Of a stretch of 64,000 bases of DNA, positions 52,216 to 61,490 are shown one piece after another (the stretch's first letter is position 1; every line of letters begins with the position of its first letter). Under the pieces are notes generated by a model. It searched no databases. It worked only from the letters and a program-made list of their open reading frames with translations, and was not told the origin of the DNA. Source of the stretch: Shimia sp047124445 (GTDB lineage Bacteria > Pseudomonadota > Alphaproteobacteria > Rhodobacterales > Rhodobacteraceae); contig NZ_CP138921.1 of NCBI RefSeq assembly GCF_047124445.1, forward strand, positions 1,488,001 to 1,552,000, read 5' to 3'. Made by a program: the position numbers and the translations under genes.

Positions 52216-52844
52216 TGCCTTACGAATACGAAAAAAACGGTCAGGCGATCTATGACGAAAGCTTCGCCACTATCCGGCGCGAGGCCGATCTGGCCGGGTT
52301 TGACAAAGACGAAGAACAGGTTGTGGTGCGCATGATCCACGCCGCCGGCATGGTTGGCTTGGAAAAGCACGTGAAGTTCACGCCCGGCATGGTCGCCGCT
52401 GCGCGCAAAGCCATGGAAGATGGAGCGCCGATCTTCTGTGACGCGCGCATGGTCAGCGAAGGCGTGACCCGCCCCCGCCTGCCTGCCGACAACGAGGTGA
52501 TCTGCACCCTGCACGCCGAAGGCATTTATGAGCTGGCGGCCAAAATCGGCAACACCCGTTCTGCTGCGGCGCTGGAACATTGGCGTGACAAGTTGGGCGG
52601 TGCCATCGTGGCCATTGGCAATGCGCCAACCGCCCTCTTCCACCTTCTCAACATGCTCGAAGACCCGGACTGCCCCCGCCCGGCCGCGATCATTGGCTGC
52701 CCGGTCGGTTTTGTCGGCGCGATGGAGAGCAAAGATGCGCTTTGGAACGATCAACCGGTGCCTTGCATGATCGTGGAAGGCCGTCTTGGCGGTTCCGCCA
52801 TGACGGTAGCTGCCATCAACGCCATCGCGAGCCGCAAAGAATGA
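52215..52844 (+). CDS. cobH: Precorrin-8X methylmutase
   Basis: 209 residues starting at a GTG that shares one base with the cobG stop. The family motifs VRMIHAAGMVGLEKHVKF (with the catalytic histidine), CDARMVSEGVTRPRLP and IGNAPTALFHLLNML are present. It moves the C-11 methyl to C-12, giving hydrogenobyrinic acid. Confidence 0.95.
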   Translation: MPYEYEKNGQAIYDESFATIRREADLAGFDKDEEQVVVRMIHAAGMVGLEKHVKFTPGMVAAARKAMEDGAPIFCDARMVSEGVTRPRLPADNEVICTLHAEGIYELAAKIGNTRSAAALEHWRDKLGGAIVAIGNAPTALFHLLNMLEDPDCPRPAAIIGCPVGFVGAMESKDALWNDQPVPCMIVEGRLGGSAMTVAAINAIASRKE

Positions 52845-53572
52845 CCCAGACCGGAACGATTTACGGCGTTGGGCTTGGCCCCGGCGATCCCGATCTGATG
52901 AGCGTGCGCTCGCACCGCCTCATCACCAATGCCAAGCATGTGGCCTTCTTTCGCAAAGCAGGCCGCAAAGGTCAGGCACGTGCGATTGTCGACGGCATGT
53001 TGCCCGATACGGCCATTGAGTTTCCGATGGAGTATCCCGTCACCACGGAAATCTCCGTGCATGACCCACGGTACAATGAAGCACTTTCGGCCTTTTATGA
53101 AGAGGTCACGCAACACCTGATCGCGCTGGCCAAGTCCGGTGAAGACGTGGTGGTGCTCTGCGAAGGCGACCCGTTCTTCTATGGCTCCTTCATGCACATC
53201 TATGCCCGTGTGCGCGACGTGGTGCCAACGCAGGTTGTGCCCGCCATCACCGGCATGTCCGGCGCCTGGACCGCGACCGAAGCCCCCATCACCTGGGGCG
53301 ACGATGTGCTGACCGTGCTGATGGGCACGTTGGACGAAGAAAAGCTCACCCGCCATATGGCCGACACCGACGCGTTGGTGGTTATGAAAATCGGCTCCAA
53401 CTACAACAAAGTCATCCGGGCGCTGAAGGCGTCAAACCGCTATGACGAAGCCTGGTTGGTGCAATTTGCCACCATGCAAAAACAGAGCGTTAAAAAACTA
53501 TCGGAAACGACGGATCACGGAACGCCCTATTTCTCGATCATCGTGGTGCATGGTCAGGGACGGCGCCCATGA
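52841..53572 (+). CDS. cobI: Precorrin-2 C20-methyltransferase
   Basis: 243 residues from the ATG at 52841, overlapping the cobH stop by 4 bp; the open frame runs to 52742. The SAM-dependent tetrapyrrole methylase motif YGVGLGPGDPDLMSVRSHRL is at the N-terminus, with VVVLCEGDPFFYGSFMHIYA and VPAITGMSGAWTATEAPITW following. It makes precorrin-3A from precorrin-2. Confidence 0.94.
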   Translation: MTQTGTIYGVGLGPGDPDLMSVRSHRLITNAKHVAFFRKAGRKGQARAIVDGMLPDTAIEFPMEYPVTTEISVHDPRYNEALSAFYEEVTQHLIALAKSGEDVVVLCEGDPFFYGSFMHIYARVRDVVPTQVVPAITGMSGAWTATEAPITWGDDVLTVLMGTLDEEKLTRHMADTDALVVMKIGSNYNKVIRALKASNRYDEAWLVQFATMQKQSVKKLSETTDHGTPYFSIIVVHGQGRRP

Positions 53573-54321
53573 GTGGCTGGGTGCAGATTGTGGGCATCGG
53601 CCCAGGTGATGACGCGTTGGTGACACCTCAGGTACAGGCCGCGTTGGCCGAGGCCACGGATGCGGTCGGATATATTCCCTACGTGGAACGGGTGGCGCAA
53701 AACCCGAACCTGACCCTGCACCCGTCTGACAACCGCGTGGAGATCGACCGCTCCCGCCATGCGTTGGAGATGGCCTCAGAGGGCAAGCGCGTGGTGGTTG
53801 TCAGCTCGGGCGACCCTGGAGTTTTTGCCATGGCGGCGGCCGTGTTTGAAGCTGTGGAGCACGGCGATCCTGCGTGGCGCGATCTAGATATCCGCGTGTT
53901 GCCCGGCATCACGGCCATGTTGGCAGCCTCTGCCGCTTGTGGTGCGCCCTTGGGCCATGACTTCTGCGCCATCAACCTCAGCGACAACCTCAAACCGTGG
54001 GGGCTGATCGACAAACGCCTGCGTCTGGCTGCCGAAGCGGACTTTGCGATGGCGTTTTACAATCCACGCTCAAAGTCCCGCCCGGAAGGTTTTGAAAAGG
54101 CGCTGAAAACACTCAAGCAAAGTTGCGGCGACAACCGCCCGATGATCTTTGCCCGCAACGTCTCCCGCCCGGATCAAACGATCAAGATTGTACCGCTGCA
54201 AGAGACCACGCCGGACATGGCCGACATGCGTACCGTGGTTCTTTTGGGGTCCAGCCACACTCGGATCATCGAACGTGACGGTGCACCCATCGTCTATACC
54301 CCGCGCTCGGTGGAGGGCTAA
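53569..54321 (+). CDS. cobJ: Precorrin-3B C17-methyltransferase
   Basis: 250 residues of the tetrapyrrole methylase fold: WVQIVGIGPGDDALVTPQVQ, VVVSSGDPGVFAMAAAVFEA and VLPGITAMLAASAACGAPLG. It performs ring contraction with methylation at C-17. It overlaps cobI by 4 bp and is the last gene before the inverted cobK, with 57 bp between stops. Confidence 0.94.
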   Translation: MSGWVQIVGIGPGDDALVTPQVQAALAEATDAVGYIPYVERVAQNPNLTLHPSDNRVEIDRSRHALEMASEGKRVVVVSSGDPGVFAMAAAVFEAVEHGDPAWRDLDIRVLPGITAMLAASAACGAPLGHDFCAINLSDNLKPWGLIDKRLRLAAEADFAMAFYNPRSKSRPEGFEKALKTLKQSCGDNRPMIFARNVSRPDQTIKIVPLQETTPDMADMRTVVLLGSSHTRIIERDGAPIVYTPRSVEG

Positions 54322-54378
54322 GTGACTTCGGTTGCTGGTCAGACGGCGACAAAGCGCATCCAAACTGGACTGCGCCCG

Positions 54379-55113
54379 TTAGCTTGCAATCCACTCCAGC
54401 ACCGCGTCCACAGTTGCGACCTCGGGCCGTGGCGGCAAGTTTGGTCGATCGATCATGATCACCGGGACGCCGAGTTCCCGCGCGGCGGTCAATTTGGCTT
54501 CCGCGCCCACACCGCCCGCGTTTTTGCAGACCACCAGCTCAATGCCGTGCTCCTGCATCAACGCCCGGTCTCCCGCCACATCGAATGGTCCGCGCGCGAC
54601 AACAACCGTGTGATTGGGCAGCGCCGGGGCAACTTCCGGCTGATCTACCAAGCGCAGTACGTAGTGATGCTGCGGCTGCGCCGCAAAGGCGGGTACATTC
54701 AACTTACCCAGCGCCAAAAGCACCCGTTTGGGATCACCGGTCAAAGCGGCAACCGCTCCGTCGATGTCCGCCACATGCGTCCATTGATCTCCGGCTTGCG
54801 CCCGCCAAGCAGGTCGCGTCAAGGCAATCAATTCCGTGCCAGCCTTCTGACAGGCTTCAAAAGCATTCCAGCTCATCTGCGCGGCAAAGGGGTGCGTGGC
54901 ATCCACCACATGGGTGATGTTATGCTCATGCAAAAACTGGACCAATCCCGCCACACCGCCAAAGCCGCCCACCCGCGTGGGCAACGGCTGCGCCTTGGGG
55001 CTGGCCACGCGTCCAGCGTAAGAAAACACAGCGTCCACGTCACGTTCCGCCAAGGCGTGCGCCAACAGGCTGGCCTCGGTTGTGCCACCGAGAAGAAGGA
55101 GTTTGGGCGCCAT
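54379..55113 (-). CDS. cobK: Precorrin-6A reductase (inverted within the operon)
   Basis: 244 residues from the ATG at 55113, MAPKLLLLGGTTEASLLAHA; the long open frame upstream is antisense to cobL. The NADPH-binding Rossmann start LLLGGTTEA and THVVDATHPFAAQMSWNAFE are typical of CobK/CbiJ. It reduces precorrin-6A. It is the only minus-strand gene of the synthesis block: convergent with cobJ and divergent from cobL. Its start codon shares the CATG with that of cobL. Confidence 0.93.
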   Translation of the reverse strand: MAPKLLLLGGTTEASLLAHALAERDVDAVFSYAGRVASPKAQPLPTRVGGFGGVAGLVQFLHEHNITHVVDATHPFAAQMSWNAFEACQKAGTELIALTRPAWRAQAGDQWTHVADIDGAVAALTGDPKRVLLALGKLNVPAFAAQPQHHYVLRLVDQPEVAPALPNHTVVVARGPFDVAGDRALMQEHGIELVVCKNAGGVGAEAKLTAARELGVPVIMIDRPNLPPRPEVATVDAVLEWIAS

Positions 55114-56308
55114 GTCTGAAAATCCGTGGTTGACCATTGTCGGTTTAGGCGAAGATGGCCCAGAAGGCCTGCCCCCCGCAAGCCGCAAAGCGCTTGAAGA
55201 CGCTGAGGTGGTCATGGGCGCAGAACGGCATCTGTCGCTGTTGCCAGACCCATCGGCAGAGCTCATCACATGGCCCGTGCCATTTACTGACGGCATTCCG
55301 CTGCTGCTGCAAAACCGCGGCCGCAAAACCGTAGCGCTGGCCTCCGGCGATCCGTTCTGGCACGGCGCAGGCACCTCACTGACCAAACACCTGGACAGAG
55401 GTGAGTGGCTCACTTTGCCCGCGCCATCCACCATGTCAATCGCCGCTGCCGCCTTGGGCTGGCCGCTAGAAAGCACCACCACGCTTGGTCTACACGCCGC
55501 CCCCTTTGCGCGCCTACGCCCCCATTTGGCAAAAGGGCAACGCGCCATTGTTACCCTACGCGATGGAGAGGCTGTGCCAGCTTTGGCCTCATGGCTCACG
55601 GAGATTGGGTTTGACGCAAGCACGCTGCATGTGCTCGAAGCCCTTGGCGGCCCCCGTCAACGCATCCGAAAGGCACGCGCGCACAGCTTTGACATCAAAG
55701 ACATCCAACATCCCGTCTGCGTTGCCATCGATGTCTGCGGTGGCCCGGCGCTCACCTCCGTGGGGGGCAAGAACGACAGCTTCTTTGACAACGACGGCCA
55801 AATCACCAAGCGCCCGGTCCGTGCGCTGACCCTCTCTGCTCTGGCGCCCCTGCCCGGTGAACACCTTTGGGACATCGGCGGCGGCTCTGGTTCCATTGCC
55901 ATCGAGTGGCTGTTGGCGCATCCCACCACACAAGCGACGTCCGTCGAAATTGACCCAACCCGTGCACAACGCATTGCCCAAAATGCGGCCGGCCTTGGTG
56001 CTGACCGCCTCTCTGTCGTCACTGGCGCAGCGCCGGACGCCCTAGAAGACCTGCCCGCGCCGGACGCCGTGTTCATCGGCGGCGGTATTTCCGAAGAGAT
56101 GCTGCGAACCGTCTGGGACAAACTGCCGGAAAGCGCGCGTCTTGTGGCCAATGCAGTCACGTTAGAAGCCGAAGTTCTGCTCGCCAATTGGCACGCGAAC
56201 AAAGGCGGCGACCTCTTGCGCATCGAACTGGCGCAATCTAAGCCTTTGGGCCGCAAGCGGGGCTGGAAATCCAGCTATCCCATCGTGCAATGGAGTGTGC
56301 AGAAATGA
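55112..56308 (+). CDS. cobL: Precorrin-6B C5,15-methyltransferase/decarboxylase
   Basis: 398 residues from MSENPWLTIVGLGEDGPEGL; AAGGAG lies upstream, inside cobK. The N-terminal CbiE-like half is a tetrapyrrole methylase. The C-terminal CbiT-like half has LWDIGGGSGSIAIEWLLAHP and AVFIGGGISEEMLRTVWDKL. It methylates C-5 and C-15 and decarboxylates the acetate on ring C. It overlaps cobE by 4 bp. Confidence 0.95.
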   Translation: MSENPWLTIVGLGEDGPEGLPPASRKALEDAEVVMGAERHLSLLPDPSAELITWPVPFTDGIPLLLQNRGRKTVALASGDPFWHGAGTSLTKHLDRGEWLTLPAPSTMSIAAAALGWPLESTTTLGLHAAPFARLRPHLAKGQRAIVTLRDGEAVPALASWLTEIGFDASTLHVLEALGGPRQRIRKARAHSFDIKDIQHPVCVAIDVCGGPALTSVGGKNDSFFDNDGQITKRPVRALTLSALAPLPGEHLWDIGGGSGSIAIEWLLAHPTTQATSVEIDPTRAQRIAQNAAGLGADRLSVVTGAAPDALEDLPAPDAVFIGGGISEEMLRTVWDKLPESARLVANAVTLEAEVLLANWHANKGGDLLRIELAQSKPLGRKRGWKSSYPIVQWSVQK

Positions 56309-56667
56309 TCGTCGCCGGCTTTGGATTTCGCGCCTCTGCCACAGAGGACAGCCTGAGCGATGCACTCGCATTGACGGCGGTTGCGCATGTCGACGCCATT
56401 GCCACACCAACGGACAAAGCGCAAAGCGGCACGCTGCAAACCTTCGCCAAAACACACAATTTGCCAGTGCTGGAAATTGACGCAAGCGCAATGCAAGCTG
56501 TTGAGACACCGACCGACTCCGCACCGGTACGCGAAAAACGCGGCACTGGATCGGTGGCTGAGGCCTGTGCGCTCGCAGCCCTCAACAACGCCAAACTCAC
56601 AATCCCGCGTGTCGTCTCCGTCGACCGCCTTGCCACCTGCGCGATCGCGCAAGGAGAGCCTTTATGA
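56305..56667 (+). CDS. cobE: Cobalamin biosynthesis protein CobE (CbiG C-terminal-like)
   Basis: 120 residues from MIVAGFGFRASATEDSLSDA. It corresponds to the C-terminal CbiG domain (VREKRGTGSVAEACALAALN). The role in the aerobic pathway is not firmly known, but the gene is usually required or retained. It overlaps both neighbours by 4 bp. Confidence 0.9.
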   Translation: MIVAGFGFRASATEDSLSDALALTAVAHVDAIATPTDKAQSGTLQTFAKTHNLPVLEIDASAMQAVETPTDSAPVREKRGTGSVAEACALAALNNAKLTIPRVVSVDRLATCAIAQGEPL

Positions 56668-57458
56668 CCGTTCACTTCATTGGCGCAGGCCCCGGTGCCG
56701 CAGATCTGCTCACCCTGCGTGGCCGCGATCTGATCGCTTCCTGTCCGGTCTGCCTCTACGCTGGCTCCTTGGTGCCGGATGCCATCTTATCTCACTGCCC
56801 GGACAACGCCCGCGTGATCAACACAGCACCGCTAGACCTCAACGCCATTGTAGCTGAGTGCAAGACCGCGCATGAAGCTGGTCACGACGTCGCTCGCCTA
56901 CATTCGGGTGACCTGTCCGTCTGGTCCGCCATGGGCGAGCAAATCCGCCGCCTGAAAGCCGAAGGCATCCCGGTGTCCGTCACCCCCGGTGTACCCAGCT
57001 TTGCTGCTGCCGCTGCCGCCTTGCAAACCGAGCTGACCTTGCCCGGCCTCGCACAATCGGTCGTCCTTACCCGCACACCGGGCCGCGCGTCGTCCATGCC
57101 TGAAGGTGAAACCCTGACCAACTTTGCCGCCACCGGCGCGACACTGGCAATTCACCTGTCGATTGGCAATCTGGACAATGTGATTGCAGACCTCACGCCA
57201 GCCTATGGGGCCACTTGCCCTGTCGCCGTGGTTTACCGCGCCAGCTGGCCAGATCAACAGGTGATCCGCACGACGCTCGCCAGCCTGAAAGGCGATGTAA
57301 CCGAAAACATCACCCGAACCGCGCTGATCCTCGTGGGACCCGCGCTGGCTGGAGAAGGCTTTGAGGAAAGCTGCCTCTACGCCACCGAATATGACCGCCG
57401 CTACCGCCCGCAGACCGCTGACAGCCCGTGGTCCAGCTGGCAGCATGGCGACGACTAA
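56664..57458 (+). CDS. cobM: Precorrin-4 C11-methyltransferase
   Basis: 264 residues. The tetrapyrrole methylase motif VHFIGAGPGAADLLTLRGRD is N-terminal, followed by ARLHSGDLSVWSAMGEQIRR and VTPGVPSFAAAAAALQTELT. It makes precorrin-5. It overlaps cobE by 4 bp and ends 6-15 bp before cobB. Confidence 0.95.
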   Translation: MTVHFIGAGPGAADLLTLRGRDLIASCPVCLYAGSLVPDAILSHCPDNARVINTAPLDLNAIVAECKTAHEAGHDVARLHSGDLSVWSAMGEQIRRLKAEGIPVSVTPGVPSFAAAAAALQTELTLPGLAQSVVLTRTPGRASSMPEGETLTNFAATGATLAIHLSIGNLDNVIADLTPAYGATCPVAVVYRASWPDQQVIRTTLASLKGDVTENITRTALILVGPALAGEGFEESCLYATEYDRRYRPQTADSPWSSWQHGDD

Positions 57459-57473
57459 AGAGAGATGACTGAC

Positions 57474-58784
57474 ATGACCATGCCTCCCGGTATCCTGATC
57501 TCCGCACCGTCCTCTGGCACCGGCAAAACCACGGTCATGCTTGGCCTGCTGCGCGCCTTGGCCGAGGACGGCCTCAAAGTGCAGCCTTTCAAATCCGGAC
57601 CAGACTACATCGACCCGGCCTTCCACCACGCCGCTGCGCGCCGGCCAGCTTTCAACCTCGACACCTGGGCCATGCCGCCTGCGCTGGCTGGGGGCATCTC
57701 TGAGCAAGCCCAAGGTGCCGACATTGTGGTCGCCGAAGGCAGCATGGGCCTGTTTGACGGTGTCGCCACGCGTGGTGAAAACGGCTTTGGCAGCTCGGCG
57801 GAAACCGCGCTGATGATGGGCTGGCCCGTGGTCTTGGTGATCGACGTCGGGGGGCAAGCGCAATCCGCTGCGGCGACCGCGTTGGGGTTCAAAACCTACA
57901 ACCCCGACCTGCCGTTTGCCGGCGTGATCCTCAACCGTTGCGCCTCCCCCCGCCACGAGCGCCTCGCCCGGCTTGGCATGGACAAAGCTGGCATGAACGT
58001 CCTTGGCGTGTTGCCCCGGCGCGGCGACCTGACCCTTCCGGAGCGCCACCTTGGCCTCATTCAAGCGGTGGAACATCCAGATCTCGAAGAGGCCATCACC
58101 GGTTACGCGTCTTTCCTGCGCGAACACGTCGACCTTGACGCGATAAAGGCCGCCGCCCGTGCGGGTGACGCCAAAACCGGCACCTTGCCCAAGCCCCCCG
58201 CACAGCGCATTGCCTTGGCGCGGGACGCGGCTTTCAGCTTCACTTATCCGCACTTGTTGACCGGGTGGCGCAACGCCGGTGCAGAAATTCTGCCCTTCTC
58301 CCCGCTAGCGAATGAAGCCCCCGATCCCAGCGCCGATCTGGTCTGGCTGCCCGGCGGCTACCCCGAATTGCATGCCGGCAAACTCGCTGCCAACCAGACC
58401 TATCTCAATGGTCTGCGCAAACACGCCGTAACCAAACCGGTACACGGCGAGTGCGGCGGCTACATGGCGCTAGGCACTGCGCTGATCGACAAAGACGGCA
58501 CCCGCCACGAGATGGCGGGCCTACTCGGCCTTGTGACGTCTTACGAGAAACGCAAGTTCCACCTCGGCTATCGTCAAGCCACACTCAACGCCCCAATGCT
58601 GGGCTTTGACACCGGTGCGCGCCTACGCGGGCATGAGTTCCATTACACCACCATTCTGGAAGAACCGGATCAGCCGCTCGCTCAAGTAGGCGACGCGGAT
58701 GGCAACCCTGTGCCGGAAACCGGCTCCATCAAAGGCCATGTCACCGGCACCTTCTTCCACCTGATCGCAGAGGCCACCTCATGA
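57474..58784 (+). CDS. cobB: Cobyrinate/hydrogenobyrinate a,c-diamide synthase
   Basis: 436 residues. The start at 57474 is preferred because AGAGAG lies 9 bp upstream; an ATG at 57465 is the alternative (439 residues). The P-loop is LISAPSSGTGKTTVMLGLLR and the amidotransferase nucleophile lies in VHGECGGYMALGTALID. It amidates the a and c side chains with glutamine and ATP. It overlaps cobA by 4 bp. Confidence 0.94.
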   Translation: MTMPPGILISAPSSGTGKTTVMLGLLRALAEDGLKVQPFKSGPDYIDPAFHHAAARRPAFNLDTWAMPPALAGGISEQAQGADIVVAEGSMGLFDGVATRGENGFGSSAETALMMGWPVVLVIDVGGQAQSAAATALGFKTYNPDLPFAGVILNRCASPRHERLARLGMDKAGMNVLGVLPRRGDLTLPERHLGLIQAVEHPDLEEAITGYASFLREHVDLDAIKAAARAGDAKTGTLPKPPAQRIALARDAAFSFTYPHLLTGWRNAGAEILPFSPLANEAPDPSADLVWLPGGYPELHAGKLAANQTYLNGLRKHAVTKPVHGECGGYMALGTALIDKDGTRHEMAGLLGLVTSYEKRKFHLGYRQATLNAPMLGFDTGARLRGHEFHYTTILEEPDQPLAQVGDADGNPVPETGSIKGHVTGTFFHLIAEATS

Positions 58785-59503
58785 GCGGATTTGTCAGCTT
58801 CGTCAGCTCTGGTCCCGGCGACCCAGAGCTTTTGACCCTCAAAGCCGTCAACCGCCTGGGCAAGGCCGAAGCGGTTCTGTTTGACGACCTCTCCTCCGGT
58901 CCCATCCTGGAGCACGCCAACAAAGACGCCGATCTGGTGGGAGTGGGCAAACGCGCCGGACGCCCGTCACCAAAGCAGGACCATGTCAGCCAGCTTTTGG
59001 TGGACTACGCCAAGACCGGCGCCCATGTGGTCCGTTTGAAGTCGGGTGACAGCGGCATTTTTGGCCGTCTCGAAGAAGAGATCACCGCGCTCAAAGAGCA
59101 TGGCATTGATTTCGAGATCATCCCCGGCGTGACCTCGGCCAGCGCGGCCGCTGCTGCCGCAGGCATCCCGCTCACTCGCCGCCTTGTGGCGCGGCGTGTG
59201 CAGTTTGTGACCGGTCATGATGTTGCTGGCGCCCTGCCCGGAGATCTGCACCTGCAATCGCTGACCGACCCCGGTGCCACCACCGTTTTGTTCATGCCCA
59301 AGCGCACTTTCCCGGAACTGGCCGAGAAGCTTTTCGCGTCCGGCCTGCGCCGCGACTGCCCGGCTCTCTTGGCGGAAAACGTGTCTCACCCGGATCAAAC
59401 CCTGACCCGCACCACAATGGAAGCCTTGGCAGAGCAACTCAGCAAAGAGATCACCAAAGCCCCCGGCATCATCCTCTTTGGCGAGTTGGCGGAAAGCGCA
59501 TGA
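58781..59503 (+). CDS. cobA: Uroporphyrinogen-III C-methyltransferase
   Basis: 240 residues. FVSSGPGDPELLTLKAVNRL, DADLVGVGKRAGRPSPKQDH and VRLKSGDSGIFGRLEEEITA are characteristic SUMT motifs, with no CysG oxidase/chelatase part. It makes precorrin-2, the entry to cobalamin and siroheme. It overlaps cobB and cobF by 4 bp each. Confidence 0.95.
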   Translation: MSGFVSFVSSGPGDPELLTLKAVNRLGKAEAVLFDDLSSGPILEHANKDADLVGVGKRAGRPSPKQDHVSQLLVDYAKTGAHVVRLKSGDSGIFGRLEEEITALKEHGIDFEIIPGVTSASAAAAAAGIPLTRRLVARRVQFVTGHDVAGALPGDLHLQSLTDPGATTVLFMPKRTFPELAEKLFASGLRRDCPALLAENVSHPDQTLTRTTMEALAEQLSKEITKAPGIILFGELAESA

Positions 59504-60255
59504 TCCAACTGTCTTTGGTCGGCATCGGCTCCGGCAACCCCGATCACCTGACGTTGCAAGCTATTAAGACGCTGGAAGGCGCCGACGTGATCCTGTTGCC
59601 CCGCAAAGGCGACGAGAAAACTGAACTGGCCGACCTGCGTCGGATGATCGCCAGCGAGTTGCTCTCCACATCGCCCACGATTGTTGAATTTGATTACCCC
59701 GTGCGCGACGCCAACACGCCGAAATACCTCGACGGTGTAAGCACCTGGCACGATGCCTTGGCCGCCATCTGGCAGGATCTGATTGCCACCCACGTACCAG
59801 ACAACGGCAGTGTCGCTCTGATGGTCTGGGGCGACCCCTCGCTTTACGACAGCACCCTGCGGATTGCCGATCGCCTGATCGCGCGCGGTATTGACCTAAA
59901 CGTACAGGTCATCCCCGGCATCACCTCACTTCAAATGCTGACGGCGGCCCATGCCATACCGCTCAACACACTCGGCGGCGCGGTGCAGATCACCACTGGC
60001 CGCAAACTGCGTGACGAAGGCTGGCCTGCCGACACACCCACGGTTGCTGTGATGCTGGACGGCGAATGCTCGTTCCAAAGCCTCGACCCAAGTGGTCTCC
60101 ATATCTGGTGGGGTGGCTTTGTTGGCATGGATCAACAGATCCTAATCGAAGGCCCCCTGGCCGAGGTCTCCGCCCAAATCGTAAAGGCCCGCGCGGATGC
60201 ACGGGCCTCTAACGGGTGGATTATGGATATCTACCTGCTGCGCAAAACGACTTAG
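59500..60255 (+). CDS. cobF: Precorrin-6A synthase (deacetylating)
   Basis: 251 residues. LSLVGIGSGNPDHLTLQAIK is the methylase start, and VALMVWGDPSLYDSTLRIAD and VIPGITSLQMLTAAHAIPLN follow. It methylates C-1 of precorrin-5 with loss of acetate, a step specific to the aerobic pathway. It is the last gene of the riboswitch-led unit and converges with the alcohol dehydrogenase, sharing 4 bp. Confidence 0.94.
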   Translation: MIQLSLVGIGSGNPDHLTLQAIKTLEGADVILLPRKGDEKTELADLRRMIASELLSTSPTIVEFDYPVRDANTPKYLDGVSTWHDALAAIWQDLIATHVPDNGSVALMVWGDPSLYDSTLRIADRLIARGIDLNVQVIPGITSLQMLTAAHAIPLNTLGGAVQITTGRKLRDEGWPADTPTVAVMLDGECSFQSLDPSGLHIWWGGFVGMDQQILIEGPLAEVSAQIVKARADARASNGWIMDIYLLRKTT

Positions 60256-61397
60256 ATTGTCGCTTCAAACAGCGCAGTCAGGTTGGCTTCGGTCAACTCA
60301 ACCGGGTTGCCGCCGCAAGACGGGTCAATCAGCGCGCCTTTAACCAGCTCAGGGATCGCATCCGTGGTCACGCCCAGCTCAGAGAGTTTGCGTGGGATGC
60401 CCATGCTGTCGTTGAAGCCCTGCACAAAGGCGCAGAAACCGTCAAAGCCGCCTTCGATGCCGAGATAGCCCGCCGCACGGTCAAACCGCTCAGCAATCAC
60501 CGGCGCGTTCAGCTCCAGAACCGCTGGCATGCAGACCGCGTTGGTGGTGCCGTGGTGGGTGTTGAACATCGCGCCAACCGGGTGGCTCATTGCGTGGATT
60601 GCGCCCAAGCCCTTTTGGAAGGCGGTTGCCCCCATCATTGCGGCGCTCATCATCTCCGCACGGGCTTCGATGTCACGACCGTCGGCATAAGCGCGTGGCA
60701 GGTTTTCGACCACCAGCTTCATACCTTCCAGCGCAATGCCCTGGCTCATTGGATGATAGTGCGGGCTGGAGAAGGCTTCGACACAATGTGCAAAGGCATC
60801 CAGACCGGTGCCAGCAGTGATGAACTGTGGCATGCCCACAGTCAGCTCTGGGTCACAGATCACCACAGAGGGCAGCACCTTCGGGTGGAAGATGATCTTC
60901 TTCTCATGGGTGATGCTGTTGGTGATCACACTGGCGCGCCCCACTTCAGAGCCGGTACCTGCGGTGGTTGGCACAGCAACAATCGGCGCAATCGCGTCGG
61001 CGTCCGCACGGGTCCACCAATCGCCGATGTCTTCAAAGTCCCAGATCGGGCGGGTTTGGCCCGCCATAAAGGCCACCATTTTACCCAAGTCGAGGCCAGA
61101 GCCGCCACCAAAGGCAATCACGCCGTCATGACCACCCGCCTTATAAGCTTCCACACCGGCTGTCAGGTTCAGCTCATTTGGGTTTGGGTCAACTTCGGCA
61201 AACAAACCACGACCCAGCCCTGCAGCTTCCATCAGGTCCAGCGTAGCCACGGTGATTGGCAGGTTTGCAAGACCTTTGTCGGTCACCAGCAGCGGTTTTT
61301 TCATGCCAGCCTGGGCACAGGCTTCTGCCAATTCCCCAATGCGGCCAGCCCCAAAACGAATCGCGGTCGGATAAGACCAGTTTCCTGTGAGTGTCAT
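60252..61397 (-). CDS. Iron-containing alcohol dehydrogenase
   Basis: 381 residues of family III alcohol dehydrogenases. NAD+-binding GGGSGLDLGKMVAFMAG, the motif VPTTAGTGSEVGRASVITN, and the metal histidines in GLDAFAHCVEAFSS, GAIHAMSHPVGAMFNTHHG are visible. It oxidises an alcohol or reduces an aldehyde in the cytoplasm. With the aldehyde dehydrogenase and the glutamine-synthetase-like gene upstream, an amino-alcohol route via gamma-glutamyl intermediates is a reasonable inference. Confidence 0.92.
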   Translation of the reverse strand: MTLTGNWSYPTAIRFGAGRIGELAEACAQAGMKKPLLVTDKGLANLPITVATLDLMEAAGLGRGLFAEVDPNPNELNLTAGVEAYKAGGHDGVIAFGGGSGLDLGKMVAFMAGQTRPIWDFEDIGDWWTRADADAIAPIVAVPTTAGTGSEVGRASVITNSITHEKKIIFHPKVLPSVVICDPELTVGMPQFITAGTGLDAFAHCVEAFSSPHYHPMSQGIALEGMKLVVENLPRAYADGRDIEARAEMMSAAMMGATAFQKGLGAIHAMSHPVGAMFNTHHGTTNAVCMPAVLELNAPVIAERFDRAAGYLGIEGGFDGFCAFVQGFNDSMGIPRKLSELGVTTDAIPELVKGALIDPSCGGNPVELTEANLTALFEATI

Positions 61398-61418
61398 TGT
61401 TCTTCCTCAAAATGTGGA

Positions 61419-61480
61419 TGCCGGGACATTCTGTCTCCGGCACCCGGTTTACCCGTTCTCATAGCACTGACAGAGAACGG
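61419..61480. other. Two tandem stem-loops between aldehyde and alcohol dehydrogenase genes
   Basis: CCGTTCTC/GAGAACGG (61453-61460 and 61473-61480) is a perfect 8-bp stem. TGCCGG-GACA-TTC-TGTC-T-CCGGCA (61419-61442) is a 10-bp stem with one bulge. Neither has a U-tract on the minus strand. They could process the transcript, stabilise the upstream mRNA or lower expression of the alcohol dehydrogenase. Confidence 0.45.
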
Positions 61481-61490
61481 ATCCCCATAT

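Noticed and set aside
54322..55119. 265-codon plus-strand frame after cobJ
   Set aside because: It starts with GTG right after cobJ and could seem to continue the operon, but it is antisense to cobK, whose protein is clearly recognisable.
56898..58253. 451-codon minus-strand open frame
   Set aside because: It lies opposite cobM and cobB, both intact. No motif, no ribosome site and a composition typical of antisense frames.
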